A stretch of 64,000 bases of DNA from Erysipelotrichaceae bacterium (GCA_017405785.1 JAFQZR010000007.1:51917-115916); one strand, 5' to 3'; shown: positions 7,849-16,874, counted from the stretch's first letter. Made by a program: numbers and translations. The notes: generated by a model not told the origin, from the letters alone.

Positions 7849-8475
7849 TTATTCGTATTCCTTCATCATTTCTCTGAACTTCAGAGTAACTGCTCTAGGA
7901 TCCTCAGCTTTCCAGATGGCTGCACCAACTACGATGACATCAGGACGGCATTCCAGAACCGGTCTGACATTTTCCAGAGTGAATCCGCCATAAGCGCTTA
8001 CTTCAATGTTCTTTACTGCAGCCTGGATGAATTTCAGTTTCAGGACATCTCCTACCGGATAGGCATCATGGTCGATGTTCGGATAGAATGAAATCTGGTC
8101 ACAGCCGATTTTTTCAGCGTGCATGGCCTTGGCTGCTCCTTCGAATTCGCCCATCATGTCGCAGCAGATTTTTGAACCGTATTTCTCACGCATCTTGAAG
8201 TGCTGCTGGAATACCTCATCAGAGCTTCTGGAGTCAACTGAAACATAATCAGCACCGAATTCAAAGGCCGGTACATCAGTGTAAAGCATGCTCTGTTTCT
8301 GGTCCCACATGATCTCGCATTCCGGATATCTTTCCTTTACCATCGGGATGATACGGGCACCTTCATACTGGCCGATGTTTCCTAATTCAATGATATCGAT
8401 CAGGTCATGAGTAGCATCAAGAACCTTCCACATTAAATCGAGAGTCGTCATGTCACAAGCAATCTGTAACTTCAT
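7849..8475 (-). CDS. OMP-decarboxylase-fold protein (hexulose-6-P synthase / KGPDC-like)
   Basis: The 208-residue protein fits the HPS/3-keto-L-gulonate-6-phosphate decarboxylase branch of the orotidine-monophosphate decarboxylase superfamily: LIDIIELGNIGQYEG near residues 25-39, WDQK (57-60) at the catalytic D-x-K-x-x-D site, FGADYVSVDSRSSDE and SAYGGFTLENVRPV plus IVVGAAIWKAEDP (phosphate site) at the C-terminus. Relatives act on ribulose-5-phosphate/hexulose-6-phosphate or keto-gulonate-6-phosphate with Mg2+. The second Asp of the metal motif is Met here (M63), so activity or substrate may differ. There is no adjacent isomerase or sugar transporter. AGGAGG precedes the ATG by about 11 bases. 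Confidence 0.7.
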   Translation of the reverse strand: MKLQIACDMTTLDLMWKVLDATHDLIDIIELGNIGQYEGARIIPMVKERYPECEIMWDQKQSMLYTDVPAFEFGADYVSVDSRSSDEVFQQHFKMREKYGSKICCDMMGEFEGAAKAMHAEKIGCDQISFYPNIDHDAYPVGDVLKLKFIQAAVKNIEVSAYGGFTLENVRPVLECRPDVIVVGAAIWKAEDPRAVTLKFREMMKEYE

Positions 8476-8544
8476 ATTATATTATTCCTCCTGTTATCCA
8501 TTTATATTATATAGAATACGTATATACTCTAAAATATAGCCTCC

Positions 8545-8574
8545 AAAAGAAAAGACCACTTATGTTAAGTGATC
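8545..8574 (-). terminator. Terminator of the HAD phosphatase gene
   Basis: Minus-strand GATCACTTA-ACA-TAAGTGGTC is followed by TTTTCTTTT, 20 bases after the HAD stop. Confidence 0.8.
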
Positions 8575-8593
8575 ATTTTTACATTGTTTGAAG

Positions 8594-9397
8594 TCAATCT
8601 ACGTTGTTGAATACCCAGTCCGCAAACCCGTCATCTTCACAGGTCTTTCTGGTTATCTCCTTGGCCAGGGCCTTGGTATCATCTGTACCGTTAAGCAGGC
8701 ATACCCCGTGGCAGCATTCCACCATTTCATTGTCATTGGTGGTATCGCCGAAGGCCACTACTTCATCCATCGGTATGTCATACATCTGACAGTAATTAGT
8801 AAGACCTTTGGCTTTGTCAACCAGCGGATGAACAAACTCAGTAACCATTGTCTGCGTTCTTACCGCCTTATACAGGTCGCATGTCAGGGTCTGGGCAAAC
8901 CGCCATAACGCATCTCCTTTATCCGGAGTCGTGCGGTACATGATCTTGCCCTGCTCCTGCTGCCACAGCTCACTGTCATCCTTGGCAATATAGATATGGA
9001 AATCATTGCGCTTGGCTGATGCCAGTGAACCGGCATCCTCCTGAGTCATCAACATTCCATCCTTATAGAGAATAAACGGAGTGATACCTGTAGGCTTCAT
9101 TTTCAGAATAATGTCTTTTACAGCTTCCGGTGACAGCTTGTATGAATCAACTCTGATGCCGGTAGCGGTATCCAGAACTTCGGAACCGTTCATGCCGATG
9201 TACATGTCAAAGTCAAAATCCATATTCCATCTGTGAGGCAGACGGGTAATGTCAAAGAGGTTTCGCCCGCTGGCGATACCGAACTTTATTCCCTTTTCAT
9301 GCAGATATTCTATTGCCTTCTTATTCTGATCTGACAACGGCTTGCCGGTTTCCACCAGTGAGCCATCGAGGTCGGCTACTACTAACTGTACTTTCAT
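8594..9397 (-). CDS. Cof-type HAD superfamily phosphatase
   Basis: The 267-residue protein has the HAD motifs of the Cof (IIB) subfamily. Motif I is VVADLDGSLVETG (nucleophile Asp and the +2 Asp). Motif II is IASGRN near residue 42, and a cap domain follows. Motif III is the Lys in LVDKAKGL and motif IV is VAFGDTTNDNEMVECC. These enzymes dephosphorylate small sugar phosphates or cofactors such as PLP; the substrate cannot be told from sequence. AAGGGGA lies rather far (about 15 bases) from the ATG. It is a single-gene unit with its own terminator, between the decarboxylase-like gene and the tRNA-like element. Confidence 0.88.
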   Translation of the reverse strand: MKVQLVVADLDGSLVETGKPLSDQNKKAIEYLHEKGIKFGIASGRNLFDITRLPHRWNMDFDFDMYIGMNGSEVLDTATGIRVDSYKLSPEAVKDIILKMKPTGITPFILYKDGMLMTQEDAGSLASAKRNDFHIYIAKDDSELWQQEQGKIMYRTTPDKGDALWRFAQTLTCDLYKAVRTQTMVTEFVHPLVDKAKGLTNYCQMYDIPMDEVVAFGDTTNDNEMVECCHGVCLLNGTDDTKALAKEITRKTCEDDGFADWVFNNVD

Positions 9398-9494
9398 ATA
9401 AAAAACTAAAAATCCCCTTCTCCCGCATCCTCATTAAAAGTCAGTGCTGGGTCATCAAACAATAACAGTATTAATGCATTTATTACAGTCGGAG

Positions 9495-9610
9495 CTTAAC
9501 AGTGAAATGAGGATTCGAACCCCTTGCCTGCTCTAAGACATACCGATCCTGTATGTATATTCATTCTCAATATACGGAGATCACACTCGCCCTTTTAACT
9601 ACTGTCCTTT
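9495..9610 (-). other. tRNA-like structured element downstream of the suf operon
   Basis: The minus strand has a near-perfect T-arm (GGGG-TTCGAAT-CCTC, around 9507-9523). Upstream of it are two perfect hairpins with 7-base loops: CATAC/GTATG (9539-9555) and GTATATT/AATATAC (9555-9575). A GAG-TGTGAT-CTC hairpin lies further 5'. Distal GACAGT and ACTGTT could pair like an acceptor stem. Neither 7-base loop has U at position 33, the linker before the T-arm is too long and no CCA is encoded. It resembles a degenerate class II tRNA or tRNA-derived RNA, but no functional assignment is possible. Confidence 0.35.
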
Positions 9611-9617
9611 TTCTTAA

Positions 9618-10070
9618 CTAGATTAAATCGCAGGTCCAGTTGGTTGACTGAATCAGATTGTCAGTTTCCCTTAATTCCCTGCTCATCTTGTCAATAACCT
9701 TCTGGAAAGACTTGACGTTGATGGTTGGAAGAATCTTGATTTCCGTATTTCTGGCTCTTGAAGTATTCAGTGATGCCTGATATACAGCGCTCTTGTAGAC
9801 AGAGATCTTCTTGCTCAGAGTATCTCTTTTGGCGATAAGTTCGGTGATGGTCTTATCCCCGACCTTGACAACGGCATTGGTCAGATTGATGTGAGTCATC
9901 AGATCTTCCAGCTCCGCCAGCTTGTCATCGAGGTCGTTGAAAAGATCCTTTGGGCTCTCATTAGGGTTCTCTCCATCCTGTACCAGCATGTTGCTGGTAA
10001 TTCTGCTTTCCAGCTGATCGATCTCGCGGTTCAGATCAGCTCTTCTCTGTAATGCTTCTGCCAGTTTCAT
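9618..10070 (-). CDS. DIP1984-like coiled-coil protein in the suf operon
   Basis: The 150-residue protein begins [24 protein letters not shown] and is mostly helical with charged heptad-like stretches (residues 1-30, 45-70, 75-100). VQDGENPNESP and LDDKLAELEDLMTHINLTNA match the DIP1984 family (septicolysin-like small proteins of unknown function). The start overlaps the sufB stop (TAATG), so it is translated with the Fe-S assembly genes. That context suggests a link to cluster assembly or storage, but it has no cysteine cluster: I see one Cys, near the C-terminus. No terminator was found directly after it; the tRNA-like element begins about 8 bases downstream. Confidence 0.7.
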   Translation of the reverse strand: MKLAEALQRRADLNREIDQLESRITSNMLVQDGENPNESPKDLFNDLDDKLAELEDLMTHINLTNAVVKVGDKTITELIAKRDTLSKKISVYKSAVYQASLNTSRARNTEIKILPTINVKSFQKVIDKMSRELRETDNLIQSTNWTCDLI

Positions 10071-11479
10071 TATCCTACTGCTCCTTCCATATCTATTTTC
10101 AGTAACTGATTAAGTTCAACGGCATATTCTACCGGTAATTCCTTGGTAAACGGCTCTAAGAAGCCCATGATGATCATCTGGGTAGCCTGAGCCTGCGTAA
10201 GTCCTCTGGACATCAGATAGAACAGTTCCTCATCGGAGATCTTGGAAACTGTTGCCTCGTGTTCCAGCGTGCAGTTGTCGTTCTGGACGGTATTAGCCGG
10301 AATGGTATCGGTCTTGGAAATACCGTCAAGAATCAGCGTGTCGCATTCGATCTTGGTTCTGGCCTTGTCAGCCTTCGGTCCGATGTAGACCCAGTCACGG
10401 AAGTTGGCATAACCGCCGTTACGGGCAATGGACTTGGAAATGATCGAACTTGAAGTATTCGGAGCCAAATGGATCATCTTGGCACCGGTATCCTGGATCT
10501 GAGTGCGGTTGGCTACGGCGATGGTTATTGTCATGCCCTTGGCCCCTTCCTCAGCCAGAATACAGGCTGGATACTTCATGGTGATGTGAGAACCGATGTT
10601 GCCGTCGACCCACTCCATCAGTCCGTTCTTCATGACCTTTGAACGCTTGGTCGTCAGATTGAGAACGTTGGTTGACCAGTTCTGCACCGTGCTGTAACGG
10701 CACTTGGCGTCTTCATGGACATAGATCTCAACCACGGCAGCGTGCAGGGAGTCTTTCTTATAGATTGGTGCCGTGCATCCTTCCACATAATGGAGATTGG
10801 CACCCTTGTCAACGATGATTATCGTTCTTTCAAACTGTCCCATCTGTTCCGAATTGATGCGGAAATAGGACTGCAGCGGCTTGTCTAAAGTAACTCCAGG
10901 AGGCACATAGATGAATGAACCGCCGGAGAATACGGCGCTGTTTAAAGCCGCAAACTTGTTGTCAGTATAAGGTACGATCTTGCCCAGATATTCCTTTACC
11001 AGATCAGGATATAACCTGATGGCGGTATCAGTATCCAGGAAGATGACACCTTTCTGCTGTACTTCATCCAGCATGTTGTGATAAACAGCTTCGGATTCAT
11101 ACTGTGTGGTAACACCGGCCAGAAACTGCTTTTCACTTTCCGGAATACCCAGCTTGTCAAAAGTGTTCTTGATGGTTTCCGGTACATCGTCCCAGGAAGA
11201 TGACTTTCTGTCTGCCGGTCTGATGTAATATGTATAATCGTCAAAATTGAGATCGCTGAGATCAGGTCCCCACTGCTGCATCTCCATCTTTTCAAAGGCT
11301 TCAAAGGCCTTCAGACGGTACTGCAATACCCAGTCAGGTTCACCCTTTATCTTTGATATGGTTTCCACAACTTCACGGCTGATGCCCTTACCGGTATTGA
11401 AGATACTGGTATCTTCATCCGCAAAGCCCGCGGTATATTCGTCCTGACTCCGGAAGATCTCCCGGTTCTTATTTTCCAT
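10070..11479 (-). CDS. sufB: Fe-S cluster assembly scaffold SufB
   Basis: The protein (469 residues from the ATG at 11479; an adjacent ATG at 11482 is possible) is SufB, the scaffold subunit of the SufBCD complex. It has the beta-helix core, [46 protein letters not shown] (split here as HYVEGCTAP and [10 protein letters not shown]), and the C-terminal DCL-type segment [22 protein letters not shown]. The ribosome site AGGAAG lies inside the end of sufU. Genes sufC, D, S, U, B are all overlapping or nearly so, as usual in Bacillota, and act in cytoplasmic Fe-S cluster assembly. Confidence 0.96.
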   Translation of the reverse strand: MENKNREIFRSQDEYTAGFADEDTSIFNTGKGISREVVETISKIKGEPDWVLQYRLKAFEAFEKMEMQQWGPDLSDLNFDDYTYYIRPADRKSSSWDDVPETIKNTFDKLGIPESEKQFLAGVTTQYESEAVYHNMLDEVQQKGVIFLDTDTAIRLYPDLVKEYLGKIVPYTDNKFAALNSAVFSGGSFIYVPPGVTLDKPLQSYFRINSEQMGQFERTIIIVDKGANLHYVEGCTAPIYKKDSLHAAVVEIYVHEDAKCRYSTVQNWSTNVLNLTTKRSKVMKNGLMEWVDGNIGSHITMKYPACILAEEGAKGMTITIAVANRTQIQDTGAKMIHLAPNTSSSIISKSIARNGGYANFRDWVYIGPKADKARTKIECDTLILDGISKTDTIPANTVQNDNCTLEHEATVSKISDEELFYLMSRGLTQAQATQMIIMGFLEPFTKELPVEYAVELNQLLKIDMEGAVG

Positions 11480-11924
11480 CATTGTCTTCCTCACTTTCCG
11501 CAATCAGCTTCTCCAGGCCATGCCAGCCGATGGTGGCGCATTTGATTCTGTTGGCCTGCTTGCTGACACCCTGCAGAGCGATGGCTTCGTCAAGAATGGT
11601 CTCATCGAACTCTCTGCCGTCGATCATCGCAAAGTAGTTGTCCATGATCTCTTTAGCCTGTTCAATGGTCTTGCCCTTGACCAGGTCGGTCATCATGGAA
11701 GTTGATGCTGTGGAAATGGTGCAGGCACGGCCGTCAAAGCGGATGTCCTCAATGACACCGTCTTCAATCTTGGCCTGAACTCTGATATCGTCAATGCATG
11801 ACTCGGAAGCCATGTGGGCTTCGCGGAAATCAGGGCTGTCAGTCAGCTTGTGGTTATGCGGATATTCATAATGATCCAGCAGGATCTCTCTTAAGATCAT
11901 CGGATCCTTTAATAAACTTGACAC
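11469..11924 (-). CDS. sufU: SufU, Zn-dependent sulfurtransferase partner of SufS
   Basis: The 151-residue protein matches Suf[20 protein letters not shown] at the start, ESCIDDI (C-x-D zinc ligands), [14 protein letters not shown] (second Cys) and [12 protein letters not shown] (third Cys). SufU takes persulfide sulfur from SufS for cluster building on SufB. No ATG is well placed at the N-terminus. GTG at 11924 has AAGGGG 8 bases upstream and gives a family-like start, so I chose it over GTG at 11933. The 3' end overlaps the start of sufB. Confidence 0.93.
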   Translation of the reverse strand: MSSLLKDPMILREILLDHYEYPHNHKLTDSPDFREAHMASESCIDDIRVQAKIEDGVIEDIRFDGRACTISTASTSMMTDLVKGKTIEQAKEIMDNYFAMIDGREFDETILDEAIALQGVSKQANRIKCATIGWHGLEKLIAESEEDNDGK

Positions 11925-11939
11925 AGTGAACACCCCTTT

Positions 11940-13172
11940 CTAGAAGAAGATTCCTATACAGTTTTCAATTGTACAGTTCTTCAGTGCTTCCACCAGCCTG
12001 TCAGCGTCTTCATATGTGTTATAGAAGTAGAATGAAGCACGGATCGTCTCGGTAACACCGATGACATTGTGCAGCATCTTGGCGCAGTGATTGCCGCTTC
12101 TTACCGCAATGCCCTGGGAGCCGATATAGCTGGCGGCATCCTGAGCAAATATGTCTTTCACATTAAGTGCGATGATACCCGTATCACCGTGTTCATTATA
12201 GATCTCCACGTTGCCCAGTTCTTTGATCTTTCTGACAACGTAGTCTCTTAACTGTTTTTCATGTTCGTAGATGTTATCAAGGCCTACGGAAGAGATATAC
12301 TTCACGGCAGCGCCTAAGCCGATGACACCTTCCATATCCGGTGTACCGGATTCAAACTTTTCCGGAGCATCCTTCAGAATGACTGTTCCGTCTGCTTCAA
12401 AACGGGCATTGGAACCGCCGCCGTAGGTAAACGGAACCATAGCATCCAGGATCTCTTTCTTGCCGTAAAGAACGCCTACTCCTGACGGACCGCACATCTT
12501 GTGCGCGGAGAAAGCCAGAAAATCACAGTCCCAATCCTTGACATCTGTCTTTATATGAGCAGTAGACTGCGCTCCGTCAACGACCGCAATGGCCCCGTAC
12601 TGATGGGCAATGCGGCATAATTCCTTAACATCTGCAATAAAACCAAGAACATTGGTAACAGAAGCGAATGCGACGATTTTGGTCTTTTCGCTTATGACTG
12701 ATTTCAGTCCTTCAGGTGTCAGTCGGCCTTCCTCATCGAGAGGAATGTAATTGATGACGGCACCGGTTCTCTTGGCAACGTCAAACCACGGCAGAACATT
12801 GGATGCATGTTCAGCCAGTGTCAGTAAGATTTCATCGCCTTCCTTAAGGTTCTGCAGGCCGTAGCTATAAGCCACGATGTTAAGGCTGTTGGTCGCACCG
12901 GAAGTAAAGATCACTTCCTTTTCACTGCAGTTGATCAGCCTGCCGACGATGCCTCTGACTGAGTCATAGGCATTATCAGCCTTTTGTGAGAGTTCATACT
13001 CACCGCGGTGAATGTTTGAAGTGTAGTTATGGTAAAAATCATTTATGGCATCGATGACCCGGTTTGGCTTGAAGGTGGTGGCAGAATTGTCGAGGTAGAC
13101 AAGAGGCTTGCCGGCCATCTTCTTATTGTCCAGCATCGGGAAATCTTTTCTGATGATCTCGGTATTAATCAT
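11940..13172 (-). CDS. sufS: Cysteine desulfurase SufS
   Basis: The 410-residue PLP enzyme of the class V aminotransferase fold takes sulfur from cysteine. Seen are YLDNSATTFKP, the PLP-binding FSAHKMCGPSGVGVLYGKK with the Schiff-base Lys, FESGTPDMEGVIGL, and the active-site Cys loop VRSGNHCAKML. The short active-site loop is that of group II desulfurases that need SufU. It overlaps sufD by 8 bases upstream and is followed by sufU after 15 bases. Length matches the family. Confidence 0.96.
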   Translation of the reverse strand: MINTEIIRKDFPMLDNKKMAGKPLVYLDNSATTFKPNRVIDAINDFYHNYTSNIHRGEYELSQKADNAYDSVRGIVGRLINCSEKEVIFTSGATNSLNIVAYSYGLQNLKEGDEILLTLAEHASNVLPWFDVAKRTGAVINYIPLDEEGRLTPEGLKSVISEKTKIVAFASVTNVLGFIADVKELCRIAHQYGAIAVVDGAQSTAHIKTDVKDWDCDFLAFSAHKMCGPSGVGVLYGKKEILDAMVPFTYGGGSNARFEADGTVILKDAPEKFESGTPDMEGVIGLGAAVKYISSVGLDNIYEHEKQLRDYVVRKIKELGNVEIYNEHGDTGIIALNVKDIFAQDAASYIGSQGIAVRSGNHCAKMLHNVIGVTETIRASFYFYNTYEDADRLVEALKNCTIENCIGIFF

Positions 13173-13962
13173 TCTGCTGCACCTTCGTTTCTATCTCCTG
13201 CTCCAAAGCAGAGGCGATCTCCCGGTCAGAGACTATCCTGGTTACCGGCATCAGATATCCCTTGACTATCAGAGAAATGGCTTCCTTCTGCGTCAGACCT
13301 CTGGTTTCCAGATAGTAGATCTGATCTTCATCCGGCTGACCTAAGGAGGCGGCGTGGGAAGCTTCAACTTCGTTGTCATAGATATACAGCACTGGCAGGA
13401 TCTTGCCGATGGAGGTCTTGTCATAAGTAAGTAATCGGGATGCCTGATGTGTTGATGAATGATGGGCACCCTGAACTATCGTATTGCGGACAACCATGTC
13501 GGTATAGCCGTTGGACATGACTACACCGTAGTTGTTTACATGAGCTGTGGTATTGCCTGCCTGATGGAAGGTATCCTGATTGAAGACCTTTCTGCTTCTG
13601 GATAAGGAAGCTGTCTGTACGGCTAACTGAGCCCCCTGCCCTGAAAGCTGATAATCAGCCTTGTACAGTGAACGGTACTCAGTAAAGTCCGCGTGTGCAA
13701 CTGCCACACTGCTGTCAGAATTAATATCAAATTTCTCGTTTAATTCCACATCATTGTCAACATGGTTGATGGTCAGAAAGGAAATGTTACTGTCAGAGGC
13801 GACCTTTACGTTAAGATCGATCTTCAATTCCTTTTCTCCCACCAGGGTAATGACTACCTTGCCGGAAGTTCTTTCCCTGACCTCAATGTCCAGATGACAT
13901 GCCGACCCGGTGTTGGAATTAACGGTTATCTTCTTGGATCTGTCAACTGTAATCAAACTCAT
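13165..13962 (-). CDS. sufD: Fe-S assembly protein SufD
   Basis: The 265-residue protein is a short SufD-type partner of SufB, sharing the beta-helix and C-terminal region: HHSSTHQASRLLTYDKTS, VEASHAASLGQPDEDQIYYL and ETRGLTQKEAISLIVKGYL. The His and the E-A-S-H-A motif are conserved in SufD. At 265 residues it lacks much of the N-terminal region of longer homologues, as seen in some Bacillota. Start and sufC stop overlap (TGATG). Confidence 0.9.
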   Translation of the reverse strand: MSLITVDRSKKITVNSNTGSACHLDIEVRERTSGKVVITLVGEKELKIDLNVKVASDSNISFLTINHVDNDVELNEKFDINSDSSVAVAHADFTEYRSLYKADYQLSGQGAQLAVQTASLSRSRKVFNQDTFHQAGNTTAHVNNYGVVMSNGYTDMVVRNTIVQGAHHSSTHQASRLLTYDKTSIGKILPVLYIYDNEVEASHAASLGQPDEDQIYYLETRGLTQKEAISLIVKGYLMPVTRIVSDREIASALEQEIETKVQQND

Positions 13963-14786
13963 CAGAATCCTCCAAGCTTATTGACGGCGCAGGTTCCCAG
14001 GGAAACAGCTCTCTTAACTTCTTCCTCTTCTTCAAGAGTGATGTTGTTCTTCTTTAACAGCCATTCATAGCCTTCGGCATCGATCTTCTGAGCCAGTAAG
14101 TAGTCACCGCTTTCAACAATTCTGCCGTTGATCAGGACATGGGTATGACTCGGAGTGATCCGATCATAGAATCTGGCATAATGGGAAACAATGATGAGTC
14201 CCATTTCGTTCTCTTCTCTTAATCTGTTGATGTTATCAGCCACGATCTTGATGGCATCGACGTCCAGACCGGAGTCCAGCTCGTCCAGCATCGCAAACTG
14301 CGGCTTTAACAGCTTCATCTGGATGATCTCATTACGCTTTTTTTCGCCGCCGGAGAATCCTTCATTAAGGAAACGGTGAGCAATGGCAGCGTCCATCTGC
14401 ACATCTTCAATGGTCTTATCCAGTAATCTGATGAATTCAAACAGCTTGATAGGCTGTTCTCTGTGCGCATTGACAGCGGCCTTCAGGAAATCGGAGTTGG
14501 TGACACCCGGTACTTCCTGAGGATACTGCATGGCAATGAACAGACCGGCCTTGCTTCTTTCATCAACGCTCATTGAAAGAACATCCTGACCGTCAAGCAG
14601 AATGCTGCCTTCTGTTACCTTATATTTCGGATGACCCATGATGGTCATTAAAAGTGTACTTTTTCCGTTGCCGTTAGGGCCCATCAAGGCATGAACTTCA
14701 CCGGTATTAACCGTCAGATCAACGCCCTTCAGTATTTCTTTATCTTCAACATTGACATGTAAGTTTCTTATTTCCAGTGTTGACAT
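13962..14786 (-). CDS. sufC: SufC ATPase
   Basis: This ABC-type ATPase of the SufBCD complex has Walker A GPNGNGKST, signature FSGGEKKRNEI, Walker B FAMLDELDSGLD and the H-loop IIVSHYARF. It is soluble and drives rearrangement of SufB-SufD rather than transport. I use the ATG at 14786, with AGAGGTGG before it, giving 274 residues; a TTG 8 codons upstream is unlikely. The C-terminal tail (EEEEEVKRAVSLGTCAVNKLGG) is longer than in many SufC proteins. It is the first gene of the suf operon. Confidence 0.95.
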   Translation of the reverse strand: MSTLEIRNLHVNVEDKEILKGVDLTVNTGEVHALMGPNGNGKSTLLMTIMGHPKYKVTEGSILLDGQDVLSMSVDERSKAGLFIAMQYPQEVPGVTNSDFLKAAVNAHREQPIKLFEFIRLLDKTIEDVQMDAAIAHRFLNEGFSGGEKKRNEIIQMKLLKPQFAMLDELDSGLDVDAIKIVADNINRLREENEMGLIIVSHYARFYDRITPSHTHVLINGRIVESGDYLLAQKIDAEGYEWLLKKNNITLEEEEEVKRAVSLGTCAVNKLGGF

Positions 14787-14813
14787 AAAACCACCTCTTC
14801 TAACTAACAATAC

Positions 14814-14824
14814 ATTATATCATA
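14814..14824 (-). promoter_or_regulatory. Extended -10 promoter of the suf operon
   Basis: Minus-strand TATGATATAAT lies 28 bases before the sufC ATG. The best -35-like sequence, TTGCAC, is 20 bases upstream, so the extended -10 is probably important. Confidence 0.55.
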
Positions 14825-14867
14825 ACAAATAATCAAGCAGTGCAATTAAACACAGGTTTTCTTGTTG

Positions 14868-14896
14868 TTGCATATTAAAATCAAATTTATTATAAT
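14868..14896 (+). promoter_or_regulatory. Promoter of the PrsA-like gene pair
   Basis: TTGCAT (14868-14873), 17-base spacer, TATAAT (14891-14896); AGGAGG and the ATG at 14930 follow. Confidence 0.75.
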
Positions 14897-14929
14897 TATA
14901 AAAGTTCGCGCCAGGAGGTTTATTTAATT

Positions 14930-15919
14930 ATGGTTGAAAAATTAAAGGAATACTGGTTCCCTCTGTTGATTGGCATCTTCTTCGTATGCATCACTGTTTA
15001 CTTTGCATACGATCAGAACAAGGGAAAGTTACCAGGTAAAACAGTTGGCGGCAAGCAGATCGTTTTCTCAGTAGATGATGAAAACTTCTCCGCCGATGAG
15101 ATATATGACGAACTGTCAAAGACATACTACGAAGACAGAGTCTACACAATGTTCCACACTGCCCTGTTAGACAGTGCCGTTGAATCAACTGATGACATGA
15201 TTAAGGACGTTCGGGACAGATATCAATACCTCGTCTCTGTATACAGTCAGAATTATGGCTATGATGAGGCTTATCTCAACACCATCGCCCAGACATATTA
15301 CGGATACGATACATTCTATGACTATCTGTTATACAGCGTCAAAACGGAAAAGCTTTATGCCAATTATATTTCCAAACACATTGACGAACTGTTAACTGAT
15401 CATTTCAAGGAAGAACACAAGCCACGCATCGTCAGCTATGTTGTTCTGACCATGGACGATCCGGAAAATCCGACAGCTGAAGAATCAGAAAAGCTGAAAG
15501 CTGCACAGGATGCCTGGGCTTCATCAGAATACAGTGCTGAAAACTTCGCAGAATTCGCTGAAAAGTTCTCTGAAGACAGCAATGCTGCCAAAGGCGGCAG
15601 ATACGGTTACATCGACAGTTCTGCCAGCAATATTGATGAGAAATTCAAGGAAACTGCCCTGTCATTAAATGAAGGCGAAGTATGCGAATGGTTCAAGTCC
15701 GATGACTTTGGCTGGTTCTTAATCAAGTGTGATTCCGTCAAGGCTGATGACTATAAGGAAGAAACTGATTTCATCAGTGCCATCCTGTCAGAAAACGAAC
15801 ATCTCGGAACAGACATTGTCTGGCAGACAGCCCAGGACCTCGGTGTCAAGTTCGCCAGCGAAGAAATCGAAGCAATCATCAAGAAGAACCTGAGCATTCA
15901 AGAAAGCGAGGGCGAGTAA
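14930..15919 (+). CDS. Membrane-anchored PrsA-like peptidyl-prolyl isomerase
   Basis: The 329-residue protein has an N-terminal membrane helix (about residues 9-27, YWFPLLIGIFFVCITVYFA) without a lipobox, so it is probably anchored with its body outside the cell. The C-terminal half has parvulin features: RIVSYVVLTMDDP, AENFAEFAEKFSEDSNAAKGGRYGYI (split as FAEFAEKFSEDSNAAKGG and RYGYI), and SLNEGEVCEWFKSDDFGWFLIK. These fit a rotamase-type foldase that helps secreted proteins fold at the membrane-wall face. AGGAGG precedes the ATG. It is followed directly by a second PrsA-like lipoprotein gene. Confidence 0.82.
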   Translation: MVEKLKEYWFPLLIGIFFVCITVYFAYDQNKGKLPGKTVGGKQIVFSVDDENFSADEIYDELSKTYYEDRVYTMFHTALLDSAVESTDDMIKDVRDRYQYLVSVYSQNYGYDEAYLNTIAQTYYGYDTFYDYLLYSVKTEKLYANYISKHIDELLTDHFKEEHKPRIVSYVVLTMDDPENPTAEESEKLKAAQDAWASSEYSAENFAEFAEKFSEDSNAAKGGRYGYIDSSASNIDEKFKETALSLNEGEVCEWFKSDDFGWFLIKCDSVKADDYKEETDFISAILSENEHLGTDIVWQTAQDLGVKFASEEIEAIIKKNLSIQESEGE

Positions 15920-15920
15920 T

Positions 15921-16817
15921 ATGAAGAAATTAATTAAGATCATTGTTATCGCGTTAAGCTTATGCTGCATTCTTGCCGGATGCGAGGATGCAACCGCAAC
16001 CGTTTCAAATCCTAAGGAAGTACTCATCCAGATCGGAAAGCAGAAGATCACCAAGCAGGATCTCTATGACAGAATGATGAAGGATGATGCTGCCAATACG
16101 ATCCTGACTAAGGCCATGGAGATTGTAGCCAATGCTGAAATCCCTGATTCAGAGGAGATCACAAAGGCTGCACAGGAAAAGTTTGATACCTACAAGGAAC
16201 AGATGGCTTCACAGGGTGACTTTGAAGAAGTTCTGAAGAACCTGGGTTACGAATCTACTGAAGCATTCATGAAATACTGTGTAACCATCGCCAAGTCAGA
16301 AGCTCTGCAAGACAAGTACATTGAAGAAAACCGGGATGCCCTCTATCAGGAGTACATGCCGTTAAAGGCCAGAATGATCTTCGTTGACGGCAGTTCAATC
16401 GGAAACGATGCCGCCAGAGAGAAAGCTCTGGAAGCCATCACCAAGCTCAAGACCGGTGAAGACTTCGGTACAGTAGCCGAGCAATACAGTGACAAGGCTA
16501 CTCTGGCTGATGAAACCTTCTACACCAGAAACTCTTCTTCACTTGACTACAATGTTCTGTCTTACCTGATGACTGTTCAGAATCCAACCTTATCTGATCC
16601 AATCGTCAACAGTTCTGCCAATGGCTACTATGTCATTCAGACAACCGTAACCAACCAGCGGCAGTTAAAGGAAGACTTCACTGCTTACCTGAAGAACCTG
16701 TCAACATTCCTCGATGAATGCAACGGTTACTACTTCACCAAGCACAACTTTACAATTTATGACATTGATGTGTATAACACCATCAAGGCCAACTACCCTT
16801 CATATCTGGGAAAATAG
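15921..16817 (+). CDS. PrsA-like foldase lipoprotein
   Basis: The 298-residue protein has a lipoprotein signal, MKKLIKIIVIALSLCCILAGC, with LAGC as lipobox (C21). The SurA/PrsA-like N-terminal region contains VLIQIGKQKITKQDLYDRM. The central part PLKARMIFVDGS and TGEDFGTVAEQYSDKATLADET matches a parvulin domain, though the usual GGxxG loop is not clear, so the isomerase activity is uncertain. Its ATG lies 1 base after the stop of the other PrsA-like gene. A strong terminator follows, so the two form one unit for extracytoplasmic folding. Confidence 0.82.
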   Translation: MKKLIKIIVIALSLCCILAGCEDATATVSNPKEVLIQIGKQKITKQDLYDRMMKDDAANTILTKAMEIVANAEIPDSEEITKAAQEKFDTYKEQMASQGDFEEVLKNLGYESTEAFMKYCVTIAKSEALQDKYIEENRDALYQEYMPLKARMIFVDGSSIGNDAAREKALEAITKLKTGEDFGTVAEQYSDKATLADETFYTRNSSSLDYNVLSYLMTVQNPTLSDPIVNSSANGYYVIQTTVTNQRQLKEDFTAYLKNLSTFLDECNGYYFTKHNFTIYDIDVYNTIKANYPSYLGK

Positions 16818-16841
16818 GGATGTCACTGACATCCTTTTTTT
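16818..16841 (+). terminator. Terminator of the PrsA-like pair
   Basis: GGATGTCA (16818-16825) pairs with TGACATCC (16827-16834), followed by seven T. Confidence 0.85.
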
Positions 16842-16868
16842 GCCCTGGATGGCGTTTTATGATTAAAT
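16840..16868 (+). promoter_or_regulatory. Promoter of the phosphoesterase gene
   Basis: TTGCCC (16840-16845), 17-base spacer, TTAAAT (16863-16868) with TG one base before. The predicted start falls at the ATG (16875). Confidence 0.5.
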
Positions 16869-16874
16869 GATTAT

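Noticed and set aside
9400..9480. Minus-strand open stretch ending NEDAGEGDF before the HAD gene
   Set aside because: It looks peptide-like, but no start codon with a ribosome site is present and the frame is closed upstream.
9495..9610. tmRNA or selenocysteine tRNA
   Set aside because: No tag-peptide frame, no TCA anticodon loop and no long acceptor stem; only the T-arm is tRNA-like.
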